Positions 8,434 through 17,981 of a stretch of 64,000 bases of DNA are shown one piece after another. Below the pieces are notes generated by a model that saw nothing but the letters and a program-made list of their open reading frames with translations, did no database searches and was not told where the DNA came from. Source of the DNA: CAVTWS01 sp963732655 (GTDB lineage Bacteria > Actinomycetota > Acidimicrobiia > Acidimicrobiales > SHLQ01). A program made the translations under genes and the position numbers. Numbering within the stretch: position 1 is the first letter of the stretch; the number at the start of each line of letters is the position of its first letter. Location: assembly GCA_963732655.1 (NCBI GenBank), contig CAVTAI010000017.1:1116001-1180000 (forward strand), read 5' to 3'.

Positions 8434-9642
8434 ATGGGAGTGTTGTCCGAGCTCGAACGCGAGATGACCGAGGTCGACCTGTCGGCCCTCGACGCGTTCA
8501 GCCTGCGCGACATCGCCCGGTCGGTGTACCGAGCCGAGCGGGTGGTGGCCGGGTACAAGGCCCGCATCGCAGCTGCCGCCGCTGCGTTGGAGGCGTCGGG
8601 GTCCGGTCCGTCGGCGCAGGAGACCCTTGCGGCCGGGGGCGCGGTGTCGTCGCGGTCGGCGAAGCAGTTGGCCGAGCAAGCCGCCCTGACCAAGGCGTTC
8701 CCGCAGGTGGATGTCGCAACGCGTTCGGGTGCCGCTCATCCGGAGAACATCCAGGCCCTGACCTCCATGGTGAGGGGGTTGAATCGCGTCGAGCGCGATC
8801 TGCTGGTGCGCCATGACGCCGCCCTGGCTCGTAGCGCCCAGGTGGATCGACCCGACATGTTCGCCACGTTGCTGCGCGATCGGGTGAACGCCATCCGCGC
8901 GGGCGCACCTGGTGAGGGGGCGTCGTTGATCGAACGCCAACGCGCCGCATCCGGGCTGACCATCCGGCCCCGACCCGACGGCATGCGCGGCATCCACGGC
9001 GAGCTCGATTCCGAGCGCGGTGCGGTGCTCGGCGACCTTGTCGAACAAGCGGCTCGTGGATTGGCTGGCGAAGGAAAGGTCACCGCGAATCATCGAGCCG
9101 CCGCTCTCTTTCAGTTGGTGACCCGCCAAAGCGGTGGCGACGACGGCCCGGCCCCCAAGATGGCGATCGGGTTCATCGCTGACCGGTGCACTGCCACCCA
9201 TGGGCCCCATCCGGGCCGCGTGGCCGAGACCTGGGCCGGTCAATCGATCGATCCGGCCGACGTGGGTCGCTTGGCGTGCGATGCCGAGCACCACACGGTG
9301 TTTCTCGACGGTCACGGCCGGCCTGTCGAGGTCGCGGTCACGGCCCGGTCCGCGACCCGGGCCCAGCGTCTGGCGTTACGGGTCCTGTACCCGACCTGCC
9401 CGATCGACAACACCACACCATTCTCGGACTGCGAGATCCACCACGTCGTGCCGTGGGAGGACCACGGGCCGACCGCGGTAGCCAACCTGGTGCCCGTCGC
9501 CCCCGAGTGGCACCACAAGATCCACCACCGAGGGTGGACGCTCACGATGGACGAGGACCGCACCCTGATCCTGACCCGCCCCGACGGCACCGTGGATCGC
9601 ACCGTGCCACCACCCACCCCCATCACCCGCCACGGCCCCTGA
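8434..9642 (+). CDS. DUF222 / HNH endonuclease (13E12 repeat type)
   Basis: 402 residues. The N-terminal two thirds is a DUF222-type helical domain; the C-terminus has an HNH nuclease signature: CEIHHVVPWEDHGPTAVANL followed by WHHKIHHRGW, with histidines and asparagine in the expected order. These proteins form large paralogous families in actinobacteria (the REP13E12 family in mycobacteria) and are suspected selfish or defence-related nucleases; the biological role is not settled. A decayed relative lies at 17982-18420. The gene is followed by a 47-base tandem repeat. Confidence 0.9.
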   Translation: MGVLSELEREMTEVDLSALDAFSLRDIARSVYRAERVVAGYKARIAAAAAALEASGSGPSAQETLAAGGAVSSRSAKQLAEQAALTKAFPQVDVATRSGAAHPENIQALTSMVRGLNRVERDLLVRHDAALARSAQVDRPDMFATLLRDRVNAIRAGAPGEGASLIERQRAASGLTIRPRPDGMRGIHGELDSERGAVLGDLVEQAARGLAGEGKVTANHRAAALFQLVTRQSGGDDGPAPKMAIGFIADRCTATHGPHPGRVAETWAGQSIDPADVGRLACDAEHHTVFLDGHGRPVEVAVTARSATRAQRLALRVLYPTCPIDNTTPFSDCEIHHVVPWEDHGPTAVANLVPVAPEWHHKIHHRGWTLTMDEDRTLILTRPDGTVDRTVPPPTPITRHGP

Positions 9643-10006
9643 CCGCACCGGCATGCCTAAAGGCGCGCCGACGCGGTGGCCCCGGCACGATGGCCGGCAT
9701 TCCTCAAAGGCGCGCCGACGCGGTGGCCCCGGCACGATGGCCGGCGGCACGCCGCGTTGCGCCGCCGGGCGGAGCCAGAGTGTTTGGTGCGGTACGAGCC
9801 TGGAATCGTGTGCGCCTGACGGGTCGCACACGGGGCAACCGCACGCCGCGGCAGTCTCGAGGCGAACCCGCTGGTCCGGTTGCGTGGGGCGGCTCGACTT
9901 CTCGACCACGTGGATCGGCTCGACTTCTCGACCGCGTGGTTCGGCGTGGTTCGGCGTGGCCTCCTGCTTGCTCGGCACCTGCGGTGCGCAGCCTCGCCGG
10001 CGGGAC
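9643..10006. other. Repeat-rich spacer between convergent genes
   Basis: 364 bases. The left part holds a 47-base direct repeat (9659-9745). The right part holds two near-copies of CGGCTCGACTTCTCGACC at about 9890-9930, then doubled TTCGGCGTGG. No frame looks coding. It separates the ends of the HNH and RecB-like genes. Confidence 0.6.
9659..9745. repeat. 47-base tandem repeat after the HNH gene
   Basis: A 40-base core starting AAAGGCGCGCCGACGCGG is present twice, at 9659-9698 and 9706-9745, with a similar linker (GGCATGCCT versus GGCATTCCTC) before each. The array begins about 15 bases after the HNH stop codon. Confidence 0.9.
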
Positions 10007-10969
10007 TCAGGCGGCGCGGGTGGCCAGGTGGGCGTTGGGGGCGGCGGGATCCAGAGTGCCGAAGTCGGATCGGCGTTGGATCTCGGCCTGGCCCTCCGGG
10101 CATGCGGCGGCATAGGGGCACCACGCACATAGCGGGCCGGTGCGGGCCTCGAAGTGGTTGGCCCGCACGTCGGTGGTCAGGCTGGTCCACGTGTCCTCGA
10201 GGTCGGCGGTGACCCGCATGAGCGACTCGTCATCCACCTGGCGCTCGATCACCTTCTGGCCCAGGTACAGCAGGCGGACATGGGTGGGCCGCTCGCCGAA
10301 GGACGCCTCGACCGCGGCGGCGTACAGCAGGACCTGGGTGAGGCGCGACTCGGCGTAACGGGGTGAGGGCGCTCGGCCGGATTTGTAGTCCGACACGGCG
10401 AGACCGCCCTCGGGTGTGCGGTCGAGCCGATCGACGATGCCCCGGAAGGGCACGGTGGCCACCTGGGTGAGCACCTGGTGCTCGGTGGCCGCGACCGTGA
10501 CATCACGGGGATCCTCGAGCAGCCAGAGCCCCTCGATCGCCGACCACCCGCGCCACCGGAACGCCCGACCCGCAGCATCGTCGTGGCCGAGGGACTGATA
10601 GTCCGCATCGGCTTCGATCTCGGGCCAGGCGACGCGCGCCAGCTCTTTGGCCCGTGCGATCGTGCGCTCGCCCGGCTGCTCCTGGAGGAGCAGCTCGAGC
10701 ACCCGGTGGGCGAAGGTGCCGGCGAGGGCGGCCTCGCCCGGCGGATCGGGGAGCTTCTCGATGTACCGGTACTGCCATCGTTTGGGACACTGACGGTAGG
10801 CATCGGCCGACGACGGGCTCAGGTACCGCGGGCCATCGATCTGATCGAGCGGCGCATCCGGTGGTTCGACATCACCCGGATCAAGTCCCACGCGGGGATC
10901 GACCGGCGCCAGGGTGAGGTCGGCCACCCCATCCAGCTCGGTCGACAGGTCGTCGCCCTCGAACTCCAT
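10007..10969 (-). CDS. RecB-family PD-(D/E)XK exonuclease
   Basis: 320 residues. Cas4/RecB-like nuclease fold: YLSPSSADAYRQCPKRWQYRYIEK at about 50-70 carries the first cluster cysteine, GTFAHRVLE is the conserved H motif, GIVDRLDR and AVSDYKSG give the catalytic D-x-K set, and CAWCPYAAAC near the C-terminus supplies the remaining cysteines of a probable 4Fe-4S cluster (C-x2-C-x5-C). A role in DNA end processing or repair is likely. It is third in a minus-strand series with parC and parE; the operon relation is an inference from a 57-base gap. Confidence 0.9.
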   Translation of the reverse strand: MEFEGDDLSTELDGVADLTLAPVDPRVGLDPGDVEPPDAPLDQIDGPRYLSPSSADAYRQCPKRWQYRYIEKLPDPPGEAALAGTFAHRVLELLLQEQPGERTIARAKELARVAWPEIEADADYQSLGHDDAAGRAFRWRGWSAIEGLWLLEDPRDVTVAATEHQVLTQVATVPFRGIVDRLDRTPEGGLAVSDYKSGRAPSPRYAESRLTQVLLYAAAVEASFGERPTHVRLLYLGQKVIERQVDDESLMRVTADLEDTWTSLTTDVRANHFEARTGPLCAWCPYAAACPEGQAEIQRRSDFGTLDPAAPNAHLATRAA

Positions 10970-10970
10970 G

Positions 10971-10986
10971 GGTGTAGTTCTACACC
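10971..10986. promoter_or_regulatory. Inverted repeat at the recB-like gene start
   Basis: GGTGTAG-TT-CTACACC, two seven-base arms with a two-base spacer, sits one base upstream of the ATG at 10969. It could be an operator or a translation-blocking hairpin. It does not match the actinobacterial LexA box. Confidence 0.4.
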
Positions 10987-11026
10987 ACCCCTATGACACC
11001 CGCCTCGTGCGAGTTCCGCACGACGC

Positions 11027-13084
11027 CTAGATATCGAGCGAGTCCGAGTCGAGCAGGGCGCTGTTGCGGATGAGGAAGTCCTTCCGGGCCGGCACATCGT
11101 TGCCCATGAGCACCTCGAACATCTCGGCGGCCCGAGCGACCTCGGCGGCATCGTCGATGGTCAGTCGTTTGAGGGTGCGGGTGGTCGTATCGAGGGCGCA
11201 ATAGGCCAGCTCGTCGACGTTCATCTCGCCCAGACCCTTGAACCGGCTCCAGCGGATGTTCTCCCGCTTCCGGTTGCCCTTGCACAACTCGTCGGTGATC
11301 CGATCACGATGCTCGTCGGAGTAGGCCCGGTAGACGTCGTCGCCGATGCGGGTGGTGAACAGCGGCGGCTGGGCGGCGAACACCCGGCCGGCCTCCAGCA
11401 GCGGCCGCATGTAGTGGTACATGAGCGTCAGCAGGAGGCAGCGGATATGGCTGCCGTCGACATCGGCGTCGCACAAGATGATGACGCGGCCGTAGCGACA
11501 ATCGTCGAGGCGGAAATCCTTGCCCGAGCCGCCCCCCATGGCCGTGAAGAGTGCCTGGGCCTCGGCGTTGTCGAGCACCTGCTTCACGCTGGCCTTGCCG
11601 GCGTTCACCACCTTGCCCCGCAAGGGCAGGATCGCCATGAACTCGGCGTTGCGGCCCTGTTTGGCCGGGCCCGCCGCCGAATCGCCTTCGACGAGGATGA
11701 GCTCGGAGTTCATTCCGTGGGTGCGGCAGTCGGCCAGCTTCTCGGGGAGCCCACTGGAGCCGAGGCTGGCCGCTTTGCGTTTGTTCTCCAGCACCTGCTT
11801 GCTGGCCACCCGGTTGATGAGCGCGTTGGCGATCTTGTCGCGCAGCGCGGTGACGTGGGAGCGCGGCCCCCCACCGGAACCGGGTTGGATCCACTCGGTG
11901 AGGCCGTCCTTGACCACCCGGTACACGATCGACTCGACGGCCGGGGTGCCCAACTCCTGTTTGGTCTGGCCCCGGAACTGCGGCTCCGGGAACGTGACCT
12001 TGATGGCCGCGACCATGCCCTCGCTCACGTCCTCCCGGGCGGCTCGTCCCTTGCCGTCCTTGACGAGTTTGGCCAGCTTGCGGGTGTCTTTGAGCAGGAT
12101 GTCGTTGACGGATCGCAACAGCGCCCTGTCGAAGCCGGCCAGGTGCGTGCCCCCCTCGCCGGTCGGGATCGTGTTGACGAACGACACGATGGTGGTGTCG
12201 TACCCCTTGACCCAGCGCAGCGCGACATCGACCGAGCACTCGCGGGCGACGACCTGCATCTTGCCGTCGACCGGGACCTTCTCCTCGAAGGTCTCCACGC
12301 CACTGAGGCGGATCACCTGGGTGACGGGTTCGCCGATCGACAGGTGCTCCACGAGGTCGGAGAGACCGCCGCGGGACACGAACTCGAAGGGCTCGGATTC
12401 GGCCGAGGAACGGCGGTCGGTGACCTTGATCTTGAGGCCGGGCACGAGGAAGCAAGCGCGGGTGACGCGCTGGCAGATGTCGTCGTAGTCGATGCGGGCT
12501 TCGGGATCGAAGATCTCCCAATCGGGCCAGAACCTCACCCGGGTGGCGGTCTTGTTCGCCGAGATGCGCCTGACCTTTTCGACCTCGTGGGTGCTCTTGA
12601 AGCGGTTGCCGTCGACGCGACCGGCCTTGCGATCCTTGAAACACAGCCGGTGCGTCTGCCCGTCCCGGTCGACCTCGGCGACCAACCGGGCCGACAGGGC
12701 GTTCACCACCGAAGCGCCCACGCCGTGGAGGCCGCCCGAAGCGCCGTAGGCGCCGCCCCCGAACTTGCCGCCGGCGTGCAGCTCGGTGAAGACGACCTCG
12801 AGCGCCGACACCTTGTGTTTGGGGTGCGGCCCGACGGGGATGCCGCGGCCGTTGTCGGACACCTCGACCGAGCGGTCACGGTGCAGCGTGATCTCGATGC
12901 GGTTGCAGAACCCGGCCGACGCTTCGTCGACCGCGTTGTCGACGATCTCCCAGACCAGGTGCATGAGCCCGGCCGAGCCGGTACCACCGATGTACATGCC
13001 CGGACGCTTGCGGACTGCCTCCAGACCCTCCAGGGTCTGGATGGCGTCAGCGCCGTACTCGCTCGACTTCTTGGCGGCGTTCAC
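11027..13084 (-). CDS. parE: DNA topoisomerase IV subunit B (ParE-type)
   Basis: 685 residues from GTG at 13084, one base after the parC stop. GHKL ATPase domain: EGLEAVRKRPGMYIG, EIVDNAVDEA and DNGRGIPV; transducer segment PTGEGGTHLAGF; TOPRIM domain with LVEGDSAAGPAKQ and DADVDGSHIR. It lacks the long insertions of proteobacterial GyrB. MGNDVPARKDFL and LPEKLADCR near the C-terminal half match Streptomyces ParE closely from memory, which is why I call ParE rather than GyrB; a second GyrB elsewhere in the genome would confirm this. ParE/ParC decatenates daughter chromosomes. Confidence 0.8.
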   Translation of the reverse strand: MNAAKKSSEYGADAIQTLEGLEAVRKRPGMYIGGTGSAGLMHLVWEIVDNAVDEASAGFCNRIEITLHRDRSVEVSDNGRGIPVGPHPKHKVSALEVVFTELHAGGKFGGGAYGASGGLHGVGASVVNALSARLVAEVDRDGQTHRLCFKDRKAGRVDGNRFKSTHEVEKVRRISANKTATRVRFWPDWEIFDPEARIDYDDICQRVTRACFLVPGLKIKVTDRRSSAESEPFEFVSRGGLSDLVEHLSIGEPVTQVIRLSGVETFEEKVPVDGKMQVVARECSVDVALRWVKGYDTTIVSFVNTIPTGEGGTHLAGFDRALLRSVNDILLKDTRKLAKLVKDGKGRAAREDVSEGMVAAIKVTFPEPQFRGQTKQELGTPAVESIVYRVVKDGLTEWIQPGSGGGPRSHVTALRDKIANALINRVASKQVLENKRKAASLGSSGLPEKLADCRTHGMNSELILVEGDSAAGPAKQGRNAEFMAILPLRGKVVNAGKASVKQVLDNAEAQALFTAMGGGSGKDFRLDDCRYGRVIILCDADVDGSHIRCLLLTLMYHYMRPLLEAGRVFAAQPPLFTTRIGDDVYRAYSDEHRDRITDELCKGNRKRENIRWSRFKGLGEMNVDELAYCALDTTTRTLKRLTIDDAAEVARAAEMFEVLMGNDVPARKDFLIRNSALLDSDSLDI

Positions 13085-13085
13085 C

Positions 13086-15488
13086 TCACCACCGCCCGGG
13101 TCCGAGATCGAGCACCTGGCGCTCGGTGCCCACGGGCACGAGATCCCGCTTGGTCGGAGGGAGCCCGAACGGCACCGGGGTGGGGTCGGGTTTGGCGTGG
13201 TCCTCGTCGGTCGACATCACGGCCATGAGTCCGATCGGGCTGCCGACGTAGGCCATGGTCACCGTTTCACCGTCGCCGAAACGTGAGATCCGGACCCCCT
13301 GCCCGCCGCGGCCCTTCGACGCGATCTCGTCGGCTGCGGTCACCTTGGCGGTCGACCGGCTCCCCGCGGCGACGACGACGGTGTCGCCCACGACGGGTCC
13401 GGCCCCGACCACGTGGGCATCCGGCCGGAGCGACATGCCGGCGACGCCGCTGGCGCTGCGTCCCTGGATGGAGATGCCCGACGCCGGTGTGCGCAGGGCC
13501 TGCGCGTCGGAGGCGACGAGGATGACATCGGCCCCCTCGGGGGCGCCGAACACGGCGGCCAGGCGATCGCCCTCCCGCAAGGTCATGATCGTGCGGCCCG
13601 GCTTGGTGTCGGCGACCTCCTCCTGGGTCACCCGTTTCACCACCCCGTTCGCGGTGACGAGCACGATCGGTTCGGAGCCATCGGCCGCGACGGCGAGGAT
13701 CTCCTCTCCCTTCGTGGTCCCGAACACCTGTGCTGCCACCGAGCCCCGGGTGCGACCGTTCGCATCGGCGACCTCGCCGGCCGCGGCCCGCAGGACGCGC
13801 CCCTCCGACGTGATGGCCGAGATCTCCGAGCCGGTGGTCGTGACCACCGAGGCGACGAGGACATCGTGGCGGCTCGGGGCCGACCGTTTGGCACCGTCGA
13901 GAGCAGTGCGGCCGAGCTGGCCGCTACTCGACAACGTCAGTACGCACGCCTCGTTGGCGATGGGTGCCGACGAAGCGGACATCGGGGGGCTGGCGAGCTC
14001 CGGGATGTCGTCCGGGGCCACGATCTCGCTGCGCCGGGGGCGCCCGAACTTCTCCACCAGCTCGGCGAGCTCGGTCTGCACGAGTTTGCGCTGGCGTGTC
14101 TCCGATCCCAGCAGCGCCTCGAAATCAGCGATGCGGGAGAGGAGATCGGCGCGCTCGTTCTCGAGCTCGAGTTTGGCGAGGGCGGTGAGCCGGCGCAGCG
14201 GCATGTCGAGGATGTGGGTGGCCTGGATGTCGCTGAGCCCGAACCGCTCCATGAGCCGGGACCGGGCCTCGGTGGTGTCGTGCGACGACCGAATGATCGC
14301 CACCACCTCGTCGATGGCATCCAGGGCGATGACCAGGCCCTCGACGATGTGCCGCCGGTCCTGGGCCTTGGCCAGCCGGTACTGGGTGCGCCGGACGATC
14401 ACCTCGAGGCGGTGGGTGATGTAGTGCTGGCACAGGTCGAGCAGGCCGACGGTGGTGGGGACACCGTTCACGAGCACGACGTTGTTGATGCCGAAGGTCT
14501 CCTCCAGCGGCGTGAGGCGGTAGAGGTCGGCCAGGACGGCCCGAGGGTTGACCGCCGGTTTGCATTCGATCTGGATGCGCAAGCCGTTCCGGTCGGACAG
14601 GTTGACGAAGTCGGCGACGCCCGGGAGGCGACCGTCGGCTACCAGCTCCTTCAGCTTGGCGATCACCCGCTCCGGACCGACCTGGTAGGGCAATTCGGTG
14701 ACCACGATCCCCTGGCGTCCCCGACTGAGGTTGATCACCTCGGCCCGGGCGCGCATGCGCATCGCGCCGCGGCCCGTGGTGTACGCCTCCCGGATGCCGT
14801 CGTCGATGATGATGCCGCCGCTCGGGAAATCGGGACCGGGGAGCACCTCCATCAGCTCCTCGACCGTCGGCCGCGGGCGGCGTCTGGTCAGCACCAGGCT
14901 GATGGCCTGGAACACCTCGGCCAGGTTGTGGGTCGGCATGTTGGTCGCCATGCCCACCGCGATGCCCGTGGTGCCGTTGACGAGCAGGTTCGGGAGCAGC
15001 CCGGGCAGGCAGATCGGCTCCTCGCCGTCGCCGTCGTAGGTGGGGCGGAAGTCGACGGTGTCCTCGTCGAGCTCGCGGACCATCTCCATGGCGGCGTCGG
15101 TCAGCCGGCACTCGGTGTAACGGGCTGCAGCGGGGGGATCGTCGGGCGACCCGAAGTTGCCCTGGGGATCGACCAGCGTGATGGTGCGGCTGAAGTCCTG
15201 GCCCATGCGCACGAGGGTGTCGTAGATCGCGTTGTCGCCGTGCGGGTGGTAGCGGCCCATGGTGTCGCCGACGACCCGGGCGCTCTTGCGGTGCGGCGAA
15301 CCGGGCCGGAGGCCCATCTGCAGCATCGAGTAGAGGATGCGGCGTTGTACCGGCTTCAGGCCGTCACGGACATCCGGGATGGCGCGAGCGGTGATGACCG
15401 ACAGCGAGTAGGCGAGGAAGGACTCGCTGAGCTCATCGACGACGGGGACGTCGACGACCTCACGGGCGTAGGTCAGCTCTTGGGGCAT
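13086..15488 (-). CDS. parC: DNA topoisomerase IV subunit A (ParC/GyrA family)
   Basis: 800 residues. The breakage-reunion domain has catalytic Tyr124 (AARYTECRL), preceded by HPHGDNAIYD and QGNFGSPDD. The C-terminal beta-pinwheel carries only a degenerate GyrA box, KGRGGQG near residue 728, where gyrase has QRRGGKG. Loss of that box removes DNA wrapping and supercoiling in known enzymes, in line with a topoisomerase IV assignment together with adjacent parE. An alternative is a divergent gyrase. A possible -10 TAGAGT lies about 50 bases upstream, so this gene has a normal leader. Confidence 0.82.
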   Translation of the reverse strand: MPQELTYAREVVDVPVVDELSESFLAYSLSVITARAIPDVRDGLKPVQRRILYSMLQMGLRPGSPHRKSARVVGDTMGRYHPHGDNAIYDTLVRMGQDFSRTITLVDPQGNFGSPDDPPAAARYTECRLTDAAMEMVRELDEDTVDFRPTYDGDGEEPICLPGLLPNLLVNGTTGIAVGMATNMPTHNLAEVFQAISLVLTRRRPRPTVEELMEVLPGPDFPSGGIIIDDGIREAYTTGRGAMRMRARAEVINLSRGRQGIVVTELPYQVGPERVIAKLKELVADGRLPGVADFVNLSDRNGLRIQIECKPAVNPRAVLADLYRLTPLEETFGINNVVLVNGVPTTVGLLDLCQHYITHRLEVIVRRTQYRLAKAQDRRHIVEGLVIALDAIDEVVAIIRSSHDTTEARSRLMERFGLSDIQATHILDMPLRRLTALAKLELENERADLLSRIADFEALLGSETRQRKLVQTELAELVEKFGRPRRSEIVAPDDIPELASPPMSASSAPIANEACVLTLSSSGQLGRTALDGAKRSAPSRHDVLVASVVTTTGSEISAITSEGRVLRAAAGEVADANGRTRGSVAAQVFGTTKGEEILAVAADGSEPIVLVTANGVVKRVTQEEVADTKPGRTIMTLREGDRLAAVFGAPEGADVILVASDAQALRTPASGISIQGRSASGVAGMSLRPDAHVVGAGPVVGDTVVVAAGSRSTAKVTAADEIASKGRGGQGVRISRFGDGETVTMAYVGSPIGLMAVMSTDEDHAKPDPTPVPFGLPPTKRDLVPVGTERQVLDLGPGRW

Positions 15489-15705
15489 GGGACTCGTCGC
15501 ACGGGTTCGGAGGCGGGTGGGGCGAACGCAGGTTCGACTCTATCGGTGTGGGTCGACAACGGTGGTGCAACCGAGACCCGATGGTGTCGAAGGTACCGGT
15601 TCGCGTGGCCGTACGGGTGGAGGCAGCGGGGTCTCAAGTGGGCGGCCGAGTGGGCCGATGACGCGGTCGGACGTCGTCGATCGTTCGCGTCGTGAGGGAG
15701 ACATG

Positions 15706-16338
15706 ATGAAACGTTGTGTGGGGCTGCTCGTGGCCTCCGTCCTGGCGATCGGCGCGTGCGGCGGTGGCGACGGTGACGAAGTCGACGAACCCGCCGGGGT
15801 CACCGGCGGCGGCGACGGCGGCGCCCTGGAAGATCCGTCCGAGCCCGACACGACGACCGGTGAGATCGACCCGCTCGTCGCCGCCGTCGCCGCCTCAATC
15901 CGCAACCCCGACGATCCGAGCGAGGCCTTGCCGACGACCGACGAGGCTCTGTGCGTCGCCCGGGGAACCGTCGACAGCATCGGGGCTGAACGTCTGGCCG
16001 AGCTGGGCGTGACGGTGGACGACGTGCCTGCCGAGCTGGTCGAGTTCGGGCTCGACGCGAACGAGCTCGAGCGGGTGGTGGACATCGAGCTCGCGTGCAT
16101 CGACTTCCGCCGTCTTTTGAGTGAGACCTTCGTCGTCGACGTCGGTATCAGCTCGGGTGGTGCCGAATGCCTGGCCGCGGCCTTCCCCGCCGACCTGATC
16201 CGGCGTGCCGCCCTCGCCGAGGGCAGCAGCGACCCGGCCGCGGTCGACGGCCTCGATGCCGCCTACGTCGAGGCGCTGAGCGCCGCCGCCCCCGGCTGTC
16301 TCACCGCGTCCGAGCTCGCCGCCACCGGCCTCGGCTGA
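15706..16338 (+). CDS. Lipoprotein, unknown function
   Basis: 210 residues. Lipoprotein signal peptide with lipobox AIGAC (Cys about residue 17), a Gly/Asp/Glu-rich linker, then a compact domain with conserved-looking cysteines (DEALCVARG, ELACIDFRR, GAECLAAAF, PGCLTASE), possibly two disulfides. Secreted and membrane-anchored. AGGGAG at 15695-15700 best suits the ATG at 15706 rather than the adjacent one at 15703. It is divergent from parC and ends three bases from the convergent M1 peptidase. Confidence 0.8.
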   Translation: MKRCVGLLVASVLAIGACGGGDGDEVDEPAGVTGGGDGGALEDPSEPDTTTGEIDPLVAAVAASIRNPDDPSEALPTTDEALCVARGTVDSIGAERLAELGVTVDDVPAELVEFGLDANELERVVDIELACIDFRRLLSETFVVDVGISSGGAECLAAAFPADLIRRAALAEGSSDPAAVDGLDAAYVEALSAAAPGCLTASELAATGLG

Positions 16339-16341
16339 CGC

Positions 16342-17943
16342 TCAATCGGGGAGGTCGGGGGTGATGGGGGCGTAGAGCCAGGCGTCGAAGAAGTCGCCGA
16401 GGTCCTGGCCGCTGAGCTCCTCGGACAGGGCGATGAAGTCGTCGGTGGTCGCCGAACCGCCGCTGAACCGGCTCACCCAGGTGCGGAGGACCTCGAAGAA
16501 GACGTCGTCGCTGACGGTCAGGCGCAGGGCGTGCAGCGTGAGGCCGCCCCGTTCGTAGATGGCGTTGTCGAACATGCCGGGTGGGGTGGGGTCGCCGATC
16601 GGGCCCCAATCTCCCGTCATCTGGGCGAGGCGCTCCTGCGGCGAGTAGCTGGCCGGGCCGAACTCGGCCCACAGGTACTCGGCGTAGGTGGCAAAACCCT
16701 CGTTGAGCCAGATGTCCTGCCAGCGGGCGGGCGACACCGCGTCGCCGAACCACTGGTGCGCGAGTTCGTGCACGCCGATGATCTCGACGAGGAATGGGTC
16801 GTCGAGGATCCCGGGGGAGAACGACGACATGGTCTGCGTCTCGAGCGCCCCACCGAAGTTCTCGGGAGCGACCGCGATGCCATAGGCCTCGAACGGATAC
16901 GGACCGAACAACTCGCTGTAGACCTCGATGGCCTGCCCGCTCACGGTGAAGGTCGCGGTCGCCAGGTCGGTCCACTCCGGGGGCGAGACGTTGCGCAACG
17001 TGATACCGGCCGGCCCCGGCTGCTCGACGACCTCGAGGTCGCCGATCAGCACCGTGGCCAGGTACGGCGCCATCGGGTGCGGATGGTCGAAGCTCCAGGT
17101 CGTCCAGCCCGGATCGGCGGGTGCGGTCGCCACGTTGAGTCCGTTGGCGGCGGCACTGACGCCATCGGGCACGGTGAGCTCGAACCGGAACAACGCCTTG
17201 TCGGACGGGTGGTCGTTCGCCGGGAACCAGGACCGGGCGCCATCGGGCTCGGCGAGCACGTAGGTGGTGGGGCCGTCGTCGAGCCAGCCCAGGGGGATCG
17301 GTGCGGCGTCCGACGACAGGTAGTCCGGAGGTGGGCCGATGTACTCGACCCCCACGACGACCGGATCGCCCGCCGCGCCCGGTGCCGGCAGCGCCACCAC
17401 GAGCTCGTCCCTGACCCGGGTGAACCCGGTCGAGGTGCCGCCGACGGACACGGCCGTGACTTCGAACCCGATCAGGTCGAACGACAGCGCCACCGCCGGT
17501 TCCGTCAGCGCCGCCGTGATCGTCGCCGTCGCCGCGAACTCATCGGACTGCGGATCGTGCCGGATGGCCAGGAGGTAGGACTCGACGTCGTAGCCGCCGT
17601 TGCCGAGGCCGGGAAAGTACGGATCGTCGGCGTCGTCGTCCGGAACGTCGTCGAGCGTCGGCTCGGCGATCGTGACCGGGGCCGACGTGGGCGGCTCGGG
17701 GGTCACCGTCGTGGTAGTGGTCGTCGGGACGGTTGTGGTCGTGGTGGTCTCGGGGGCCATCTCGACGGGTGGCGACGTCGTCGTCTCCAGCGCGGTGGCC
17801 GAGGGGGCGCCGGCGCCGTCCGTCGCAGGGGCGCCCATGACCTCGTCGACGGTGTCGTCACCGCACGCCGACACGGCGAGTCCGGACACGGAGATGACGA
17901 GGCCAAGAGTCAGGAAGCGACAGGGGGACAGGCGGGCGGGCAC
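16342..17943 (-). CDS. M1 family zinc aminopeptidase, lipoprotein
   Basis: 533 residues from GTG at 17943. Lipoprotein signal with lipobox VSACG, then a Thr-rich low-complexity linker (runs of TTTTT near residues 65-85), an N-terminal beta domain, and the M1 catalytic domain with HELAHQWFG (HExxH) and the downstream zinc glutamate in LNEGFATYAEYLW. The GGALE-type substrate motif appears as FGGALETQTMSS. It is shorter than classical aminopeptidase N because the C-terminal ARM domain is missing, as in many bacterial secreted M1 enzymes. It likely trims peptides outside the membrane. Confidence 0.92.
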   Translation of the reverse strand: MPARLSPCRFLTLGLVISVSGLAVSACGDDTVDEVMGAPATDGAGAPSATALETTTSPPVEMAPETTTTTTVPTTTTTTVTPEPPTSAPVTIAEPTLDDVPDDDADDPYFPGLGNGGYDVESYLLAIRHDPQSDEFAATATITAALTEPAVALSFDLIGFEVTAVSVGGTSTGFTRVRDELVVALPAPGAAGDPVVVGVEYIGPPPDYLSSDAAPIPLGWLDDGPTTYVLAEPDGARSWFPANDHPSDKALFRFELTVPDGVSAAANGLNVATAPADPGWTTWSFDHPHPMAPYLATVLIGDLEVVEQPGPAGITLRNVSPPEWTDLATATFTVSGQAIEVYSELFGPYPFEAYGIAVAPENFGGALETQTMSSFSPGILDDPFLVEIIGVHELAHQWFGDAVSPARWQDIWLNEGFATYAEYLWAEFGPASYSPQERLAQMTGDWGPIGDPTPPGMFDNAIYERGGLTLHALRLTVSDDVFFEVLRTWVSRFSGGSATTDDFIALSEELSGQDLGDFFDAWLYAPITPDLPD

Positions 17944-17951
17944 GAGTCGAG

Positions 17952-17957
17952 ACGGTA
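17952..17957 (-). promoter_or_regulatory. -10 hexamer TACCGT for the M1 peptidase
   Basis: TACCGT is eight bases before the GTG at 17943. Confidence 0.5.
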
Positions 17958-17981
17958 CCGGCTCGGTTCGGTCGCCCCAGG

